From assembly GCA_943788505.1 (NCBI GenBank), contig CALSQR010000001.1, forward strand, positions 1,315,001-1,379,000: a stretch of 64,000 nt of DNA, given 5' to 3'. Made by a program: the position numbers and the translations under genes. Below are positions 59,353 through 64,000 of this stretch, piece by piece. Source of the stretch: an uncultured bacterium. GTDB lineage: Bacteria > Bacteroidota > Rhodothermia > Rhodothermales > UBA10348. The first letter of the stretch is position 1. Each line of letters opens with the position of its first letter. The notes under the pieces were generated by a model. It was not told the origin of the DNA. It did no database searches and saw only the letters and a program-made list of their open reading frames with translations.

Positions 59353-61059
59353 ATGGACAATGACCTCTACTCAATACAGCAAGCGCGGACACTGCTCCGA
59401 AAATCCCGATCTGCTTGGGAAGCGTACCACACGTTTTCCCAGGAAGCTGTAGATCGAATTGTTCGGGATATGGTAAAGGCTGGTATCGAGGCTAGTGAAC
59501 GGTTGGCGAAACAGGCGGTTGACGAAACCGGGTTCGGACGTGTTGAGAGCAAGGTCCAAAAGAACCTATTTGCTACGAAAACGCTTTCCGAGCGCATGGC
59601 AGGCATGAAAACCTGTGGTGTAATCAACACCACGGATGATGGGAAAGTCTGGGAAATTGCATCTCCGATGGGCGTTGTTGCTGCACTCATACCGTCTACT
59701 AATCCGACCTCGACGGCCATGTACAAGGCCATCATAGCAGCAAAGGCTCGGTGCGCCATTGTTCTAAGTCCGCACCCAAGGGCAAAGGAATGCACGCTTG
59801 AAGCACTCAGGGTAGTAGCAACTGCTGCCTATCGGGCAGGGGCACCGGAAGGGCTGTTTGCCTGCATGTCAGAAGTGAGCGTGGAGGGTACGAACGCTTT
59901 ACTGGAAGACCCTGAGACTGACCTCATCTTGGCAACGGGTGGTTCGGCCATGGTGCGGGCCGCCTATTCTAAAGGAAAGCCGGCGTATGGCGTTGGATCC
60001 GGAAACGTACCCGTTTATGTGGATCGATCCGCTAATCTCCAGAAGGCAGCTGATGACATTCTCTACGGTGTTTCGTTCGATTGGGGAACGCTTTGCTCAA
60101 CTGAGCGCAGTATTGTTGCCGATCAGCCAGCCCTACCTCGTCTTAAAGAGGCCCTTCGGAAGGGTGGTGGGTATTTTCTCAACGAAAAAGAAGCCGACCT
60201 TCTTAGGCGTTATATCGCTCCTTCAGGCAAACTGAATATCGACCAAGTTGGGCAGTCTCCAGTTGTTATTGCCGAAAAGGCAGGGTTTTCTGTCCCAAAA
60301 ACAACCAGAGCTCTGATTGCGGAAGTCACCGAAGTCGGACCGCAGGAGGCTCTTTCGATGGAAACCCTCTCTCCTATCCTGAGCCTGTATGTTGAAGATG
60401 GATGGGAAGCTGGATGCGAGCGATGTAAAGCCATTCTCGCATATGGCGGCATTGGTCATACGCTGGGTATACACGCAACAAGTGAGCGTATTATCGAAGC
60501 CTTTGCGCTTGAAAAGCCGGCTATGCGCATTGTGGTTAATACAGTCTGTGCTCTTGGTTCGGTAGGCTATACCACGGCGCTATTTCCAGCAATGACCCTC
60601 GGACCCGGTACTGTGGGTGGGTCGATTACTGGAGATAACATCTCGCCATTGCACTTGGTCAATATCAAACGTCTCGCATTTGAAACATCGCCCATCAACG
60701 CGGCAAAAACACCCGTTGCGATGTCTCCTTCAGACTCCAGAACATCACACGGTCGAAAAGGAACGCTTTGGACCGAAACACGACCGACCAAACCATGGAT
60801 GGAAGAAATTGATGCTCGGCTCAGAGAGCGCGCCGGAAATACCACGTTCCGCTCCTCTACTGTAGACCGTCAAAAGCACAACTCCCCCTCCTCTCTTCCC
60901 GGAACCGGGCGTTCTGCAAAAGACGCTGCGGTAGTGAACAATGGATCTCAACCAATAAAAGAAACACCGAAAGCAGATCCTTCTGGACCGTCAAACGTTG
61001 ATAAGGGCCTCTCTGAGGCAGAAATCGATCGCATCGCTTCCCGCTTTCGAAAGCCTTGA
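59353..61059 (+). CDS. Acylating aldehyde dehydrogenase (EutE/PduP/SauS-like) with C-terminal tail
   Basis: 568 residues. CoA-acylating aldehyde dehydrogenase core (about 1-445): PMGVVAALIPSTNPTSTAMYKAIIAAKARCAIVLSPHP, DLILATGGSAMVRAAYSKGKPAYGVGSGNVPVYVD, catalytic Cys248 in FDWGTLCSTERSIV, and GHTLGIHAT...VCALGSVGYTTALFPAMTLGPGT. Converts an aldehyde (acetaldehyde, propionaldehyde or sulfoacetaldehyde in relatives) plus CoA and NAD+ to acyl-CoA. Best match by motif is to the SauS/AdhE-N type. A tail of about 120 residues follows: a basic linker, a short helix (PWMEEIDARLRERAGN, 481-496), a low-complexity stretch and a terminal amphipathic helix (GLSEAEIDRIASRFRKP, 552-568). Such a layout resembles microcompartment encapsulation peptides, but no shell gene is in the window. 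Confidence 0.85.
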   Translation: MDNDLYSIQQARTLLRKSRSAWEAYHTFSQEAVDRIVRDMVKAGIEASERLAKQAVDETGFGRVESKVQKNLFATKTLSERMAGMKTCGVINTTDDGKVWEIASPMGVVAALIPSTNPTSTAMYKAIIAAKARCAIVLSPHPRAKECTLEALRVVATAAYRAGAPEGLFACMSEVSVEGTNALLEDPETDLILATGGSAMVRAAYSKGKPAYGVGSGNVPVYVDRSANLQKAADDILYGVSFDWGTLCSTERSIVADQPALPRLKEALRKGGGYFLNEKEADLLRRYIAPSGKLNIDQVGQSPVVIAEKAGFSVPKTTRALIAEVTEVGPQEALSMETLSPILSLYVEDGWEAGCERCKAILAYGGIGHTLGIHATSERIIEAFALEKPAMRIVVNTVCALGSVGYTTALFPAMTLGPGTVGGSITGDNISPLHLVNIKRLAFETSPINAAKTPVAMSPSDSRTSHGRKGTLWTETRPTKPWMEEIDARLRERAGNTTFRSSTVDRQKHNSPSSLPGTGRSAKDAAVVNNGSQPIKETPKADPSGPSNVDKGLSEAEIDRIASRFRKP

Positions 61060-61136
61060 ATGCCCCTTTAAGCCTTTTCAATACGCTTTTGGGTACATTT
61101 AAGAGTGCTATCCCCCGGATCTTCGCTTTAGCCAAA

Positions 61137-61166
61137 TTGACTGGTAAAAGCGCCCCTCGGTATATT
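61137..61166 (+). promoter_or_regulatory. efp: Sigma-70-like promoter upstream of efp
   Basis: TTGACT (61137-61142) and TATATT (61161-61166) with an 18-nt spacer, 49 nt before the efp start codon. This is the best consensus match I saw in the window and sits in a 156-nt gap after the aldehyde dehydrogenase gene. It probably drives efp-accB-accC-gcvH. Confidence 0.45.
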
Positions 61167-61215
61167 TACTGATCTGATACGTTTTCTAACCTGACCTTTA
61201 AATAGGTAGTGCCTG

Positions 61216-61785
61216 ATGGCCGATACAAGCGATTTCAAGAATGGCTTCACGATGACCTGGAATAATGGCATCTGGACCATCATCGAATTTCAGCACGTTA
61301 AACCCGGAAAAGGGGGAGCTTTCGTTCGCACGAAGCTCAGAAATGTGACAAACGGGAAAGTTGTTGACAATACCTTCCGTGCTGGTGAAAAAGTGGAACA
61401 GGTGCGCGTTGAACGTCGCACGTTTCAGTTTCTCTACGAAGATGACCTCGGACTTCACTTCATGAATACCGATACCTACGAGCAGATCAACCTTCCGGTT
61501 GACGCGATTGAGGGACGTCGGTTCATTAAGGAAGGAGCCAATATTGATATATTGGTCCATGCTGAAACGGAAGAGGCATTGACAACGGAAATCCCAGCTT
61601 CCGTTGAATTGATGGTCACGCAATGTGACCCTGGTCTGAAAGGTGATACCGCCACAGGTGCCACCAAGCCAGCTACCCTGGAAAGTGGTGCAACCGTCTA
61701 TGTACCGCTCTTCATTAACGAAGGCGATGTCATCCGGGTTAATACGGAACGCGGAGACTACATTACACGCGTAAGTGCTGGCTGA
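61216..61785 (+). CDS. efp: Translation elongation factor P
   Basis: 189 residues with three beta-barrel domains. It relieves ribosome stalling at polyproline. [38 protein letters not shown] places the tip residue at Lys32 (PGKGGA), the position modified by beta-lysylation or 5-aminopentanolation in other bacteria; Arg variants use rhamnose. The modifying enzymes are not in the window, so which one applies is unknown. C-terminal S1-like OB region ends in YITRVSAG. Begins the efp-accB-accC-gcvH series. Confidence 0.97.
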   Translation: MADTSDFKNGFTMTWNNGIWTIIEFQHVKPGKGGAFVRTKLRNVTNGKVVDNTFRAGEKVEQVRVERRTFQFLYEDDLGLHFMNTDTYEQINLPVDAIEGRRFIKEGANIDILVHAETEEALTTEIPASVELMVTQCDPGLKGDTATGATKPATLESGATVYVPLFINEGDVIRVNTERGDYITRVSAG

Positions 61786-61826
61786 CCCCCTGGTCAAGCC
61801 CCCCCACCCAAGCGAGAGGAATACCG

Positions 61827-62288
61827 ATGGATCTCAAACATCTGAGAGAAGTGCTTGAATTAGTCGCTGAATGCGACGTGTCAGAAGTCGAGATTGAAGA
61901 AGAGGATCTCAGGCTCGTAATACGCAAGCATGCTCCTGCTGCGGCACCGCAGATAACGTATGCGGCAGCACCCCAAACGGTTGCGCCCGCTGCTGCGGTA
62001 GCAGCTCCAGCCGCTGCGCCTGAAGTCGCTGCGCCTGCAGGCCCGAAGGGTACTGAAGTACGCGCCCCCATTGTTGGCACGTATTACGAAGCTCCTAATC
62101 CAGATTCACCTGCCTTTATCAAGGTGGGACAGAAAGTTGGTGTGGGAGATGTACTCTGCATCATTGAAGCTATGAAGCTCATGAACGAAATCGAGTGCGA
62201 AGTATCCGGTACCGTTACCGCGATTCTGATTGATAACGGCACACCCGTGGAATACGACCAGCCCCTGTTCGTCATCGACCCGAGCTGA
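61827..62288 (+). CDS. accB: Acetyl-CoA carboxylase biotin carboxyl carrier protein
   Basis: 153 residues. N-terminal helical part (1-34), Ala/Pro-rich linker (36-72), and the biotinyl domain with EAMKLMNE, where Lys117 is biotinylated. Carries carboxylated biotin between AccC and the carboxyltransferase in malonyl-CoA synthesis. ATG at 61827 with an AGAGGA ribosome site. Its stop overlaps the accC start by one base (TGATG). Confidence 0.97.
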   Translation: MDLKHLREVLELVAECDVSEVEIEEEDLRLVIRKHAPAAAPQITYAAAPQTVAPAAAVAAPAAAPEVAAPAGPKGTEVRAPIVGTYYEAPNPDSPAFIKVGQKVGVGDVLCIIEAMKLMNEIECEVSGTVTAILIDNGTPVEYDQPLFVIDPS

Positions 62289-63664
62289 TGCCCACCAAAA
62301 GCCAACCAATCAAGAAAGTACTGATCGCCAACCGTGGCGAAATTGCGCTGCGTATTATTCGGACCTGCCATGAGATGGGTCTGGAAACTGTTGCAGTGTA
62401 CTCAACAGCCGACCGGGACTCGCTCCACGTGCGGTTTGCCACGGAAGCGGTATGCATTGGCCCACCTGCTGGACGTGATTCCTATCTCAGGATTGATCGC
62501 ATCATCGCAGCGGCCGAGGTAACCGGTGCTGACGCAATCCATCCCGGATACGGCTTCCTAGCTGAAAATGCAGATTTTTCTGCCATTTGCCAGGATCACG
62601 ACATTAAGTTCATTGGTCCATCGCCCGAGACGATCCGCCTAATGGGTGATAAGAGTCTCGCTAAAGACACGATGTCAAAAGCAGGCGTTCCGGTCGTGCC
62701 AGGGTCAGATGGAGAGGTGAAGAACGCAGCTGAGGGAAAGAAGCTAGCAGATGCCATGGGATATCCCGTAATGGTTAAAGCCAGTGCTGGTGGTGGAGGA
62801 CGCGGGATGCGTGTTGTCCACAAATCAGAAGATTTCGAAAGCCAGTTCAATACCGCCAGCAATGAAGCCGAAGCAGCTTTCGGTAACGGTGGTTGCTACG
62901 TAGAAAAGTTCGTTACCGGACCGCGACACGTCGAAATTCAGGTTTTGGGAGATGGTAAAGGGAATGTTCTCCACTTTGGGGAGCGGGAATGCTCCATTCA
63001 GCGCCGCCACCAGAAACTGCTCGAAGAGTCTCCATCACCGATTGTCGATGAGGATCTTCGACGCCGTATGGGCGAGGCAGCTATCAAAGGTGCCAAAGCC
63101 GTTAATTACGAGGGTGCCGCTACTGTAGAATTCCTTGTCGACTCGAATGGTGAGTTCTATTTCATGGAAATGAATACTCGTATCCAGGTAGAGCACCCGG
63201 TCACGGAGGAAGTTGCAGACTGCGACCTCGTCGAGTATCAAATTCGGGTGGCGATGGGAGAAGGTATTGAAGAGCGTGATATTCGACTGGATGGTCATGC
63301 GATAGAGTGCCGCATTAATGCTGAGGATCCTTTCAAGAATTTCAGTCCTTCTCCGGGCGTCATTAAAACATTTCACCCCCCAGGGGGACACGGCGTCCGT
63401 GTTGACACACATGTGTATGCCGGCTACATGATTCCGCCTTATTACGATTCGATGATCGCCAAACTCATCGTGAGAGCACGCACGCGTGACCTCGCCATCC
63501 AGAAGATGCTGCGAGCGTTAGATGAGTTTGTAATTGAAGGCATCAAGACCACAATCCCGTTCCACCAGCAACTGCTTCGGAACGAGGACTTCAAACAGGG
63601 AAACTTCGATACAAGATTCCTAGAAACTTTCAAGCTCGAAGAGAAGGACAATGCAATTTCCTGA
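62288..63664 (+). CDS. accC: Acetyl-CoA carboxylase biotin carboxylase subunit
   Basis: 458 residues. ATP-grasp enzyme that carboxylates biotin on AccB. Motifs: [36 protein letters not shown], the ATP-binding [12 protein letters not shown] (164-175), [61 protein letters not shown] and [13 protein letters not shown]. Starts by overlapping accB (TGATG), so translation is coupled. The last 14 bases overlap gcvH. Confidence 0.98.
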   Translation: MPTKSQPIKKVLIANRGEIALRIIRTCHEMGLETVAVYSTADRDSLHVRFATEAVCIGPPAGRDSYLRIDRIIAAAEVTGADAIHPGYGFLAENADFSAICQDHDIKFIGPSPETIRLMGDKSLAKDTMSKAGVPVVPGSDGEVKNAAEGKKLADAMGYPVMVKASAGGGGRGMRVVHKSEDFESQFNTASNEAEAAFGNGGCYVEKFVTGPRHVEIQVLGDGKGNVLHFGERECSIQRRHQKLLEESPSPIVDEDLRRRMGEAAIKGAKAVNYEGAATVEFLVDSNGEFYFMEMNTRIQVEHPVTEEVADCDLVEYQIRVAMGEGIEERDIRLDGHAIECRINAEDPFKNFSPSPGVIKTFHPPGGHGVRVDTHVYAGYMIPPYYDSMIAKLIVRARTRDLAIQKMLRALDEFVIEGIKTTIPFHQQLLRNEDFKQGNFDTRFLETFKLEEKDNAIS

Positions 63665-64000
63665 AGGACTGTATTACACGAAAGACCACGAGTGGATTAA
63701 AGTCGAAGGCGACACGGGAACGATCGGGATTACCGATTTCGCCCAGTCTGAACTTGGTGACATCGTCTATGTCGAAGTAGACACGATGGATGAATCGGTT
63801 GCCCAAGATGACGTCTTTGGTACCGTAGAAGCCGTTAAAACGGTTTCTGAGCTGTTCATGCCCATTAGCGGAACGGTAACGGCATTCAACGAAGACTTGG
63901 AAGACAGTCCGGAAACAGTCAACGAAGACCCCTACGGAGCCGGATGGCTCATCAGAATTACCATTGAGGACGCATCCCAGCTGGATGGCCTCCTTTCCGC
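63651..64000 (+). CDS. gcvH: Glycine cleavage system H protein (3' end cut by window edge)
   Basis: The first 116 codons are present and the frame is open to the window edge; the full length should be about 125-130. [36 protein letters not shown], then [19 protein letters not shown] with lipoyl-lysine Lys63, then [11 protein letters not shown]. Carries the aminomethyl arm between the P, T and L proteins in glycine breakdown, which is metabolically linked to glyA at 36 kb. The ATG at 63651 lies inside accC, a 14-nt overlap, so the two should be co-translated. gcvP and gcvT are not in the window. Confidence 0.97.
   Translation, partial: MQFPEGLYYTKDHEWIKVEGDTGTIGITDFAQSELGDIVYVEVDTMDESVAQDDVFGTVEAVKTVSELFMPISGTVTAFNEDLEDSPETVNEDPYGAGWLIRITIEDASQLDGLLS

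Noticed and set aside
1-64000. CRISPR arrays, insertion sequences, prophage, integrase, rRNA or tRNA genes
   Set aside because: Looked for spaced direct repeats, transposase/integrase motifs, terminal inverted repeats and tRNA T-loops; none seen. The region looks like stable core chromosome.

Overview
The window reads as chromosomal DNA of an aerobic, Gram-negative member of the Bacteroidota/Rhodothermota group, most likely Rhodothermia-like. This placement is inferred from gene content, not from a marker-gene tree. The supporting signs are two secreted proteins with type IX secretion (T9SS) C-terminal sorting domains, TonB-dependent receptors with carboxypeptidase-regulatory N-domains, an ECF sigma/FecR/STN-receptor/DUF4249 signalling locus, DUF3276, DUF4159, DUF4920 and DUF368 proteins, bacillithiol genes (bshC, bshB1), PyrR, and a complex I operon. 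Coding density is high and the composition looks uniform. I saw no rRNA, tRNA, CRISPR array, insertion sequence, prophage or integrase.

Layout. 1-5.7 kb: a PASTA membrane protein, then on the minus strand pyrR, a small secreted protein, a Fur-family regulator and tmk, followed on the plus strand by a TPR protein and a DUF368 lipid-carrier transporter. 5.7-11 kb (minus): a lipoprotein joining a c-type cytochrome to a beta-propeller, and two tandem choice-of-anchor-B (LVIVD) secreted proteins. 11.1-15.4 kb: a YdfG-like short-chain dehydrogenase, tandem terminators, and two overlapping D-aminoacylase-family lipoproteins, the first lacking the usual HxH metal site. 15.7-18.5 kb: a TonB-dependent receptor with a strong terminator. 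18.7-28 kb: nuoABCDEF, a His/acid-rich DUF4920 lipoprotein, nuoGH, then rpe; nuoI-N are absent. 28-38 kb: an HtrA-like protease, an M20 carbamoylase, a Kef-type antiporter, and on the minus strand an S41 protease, tatC, an OPRT-like phosphoribosyltransferase, glyA and a DUF4159 protein. 38.4-41 kb: argS and pheA. 41-46.6 kb: a four-gene cell-surface signalling and uptake locus (ECF sigma, FecR-like anti-sigma, STN TonB receptor, DUF4249 lipoprotein). 46.6-53.2 kb: recX, a membrane PP2C phosphatase, punA, a DUF3276 protein, hisC and a BFN-UVR protein. 53.2-58.4 kb: bshC, leuS, bshB1. 58.5-64 kb: a damaged or short hypothetical gene, an acylating aldehyde dehydrogenase with an odd C-terminal tail, efp, accB, accC and the start of gcvH.

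Functional links. NuoA-H form the NADH-input and connecting modules of complex I, and a periplasm-facing metal-binding-like lipoprotein is embedded in the operon. bshC and bshB1 supply two steps of bacillithiol synthesis, while bshA is elsewhere. accB-accC-gcvH encodes two swinging-arm carrier proteins (biotin and lipoate) with coupled translation. The 41-46.6 kb locus has every part expected for substrate-triggered sigma activation across both membranes. Most of the window is housekeeping. The most unusual points are the DUF4920 insertion in nuo, the altered amidohydrolase, the aldehyde dehydrogenase tail, the sigma factor's hydrophobic C-terminus, and the in-frame stop at 58.5 kb.
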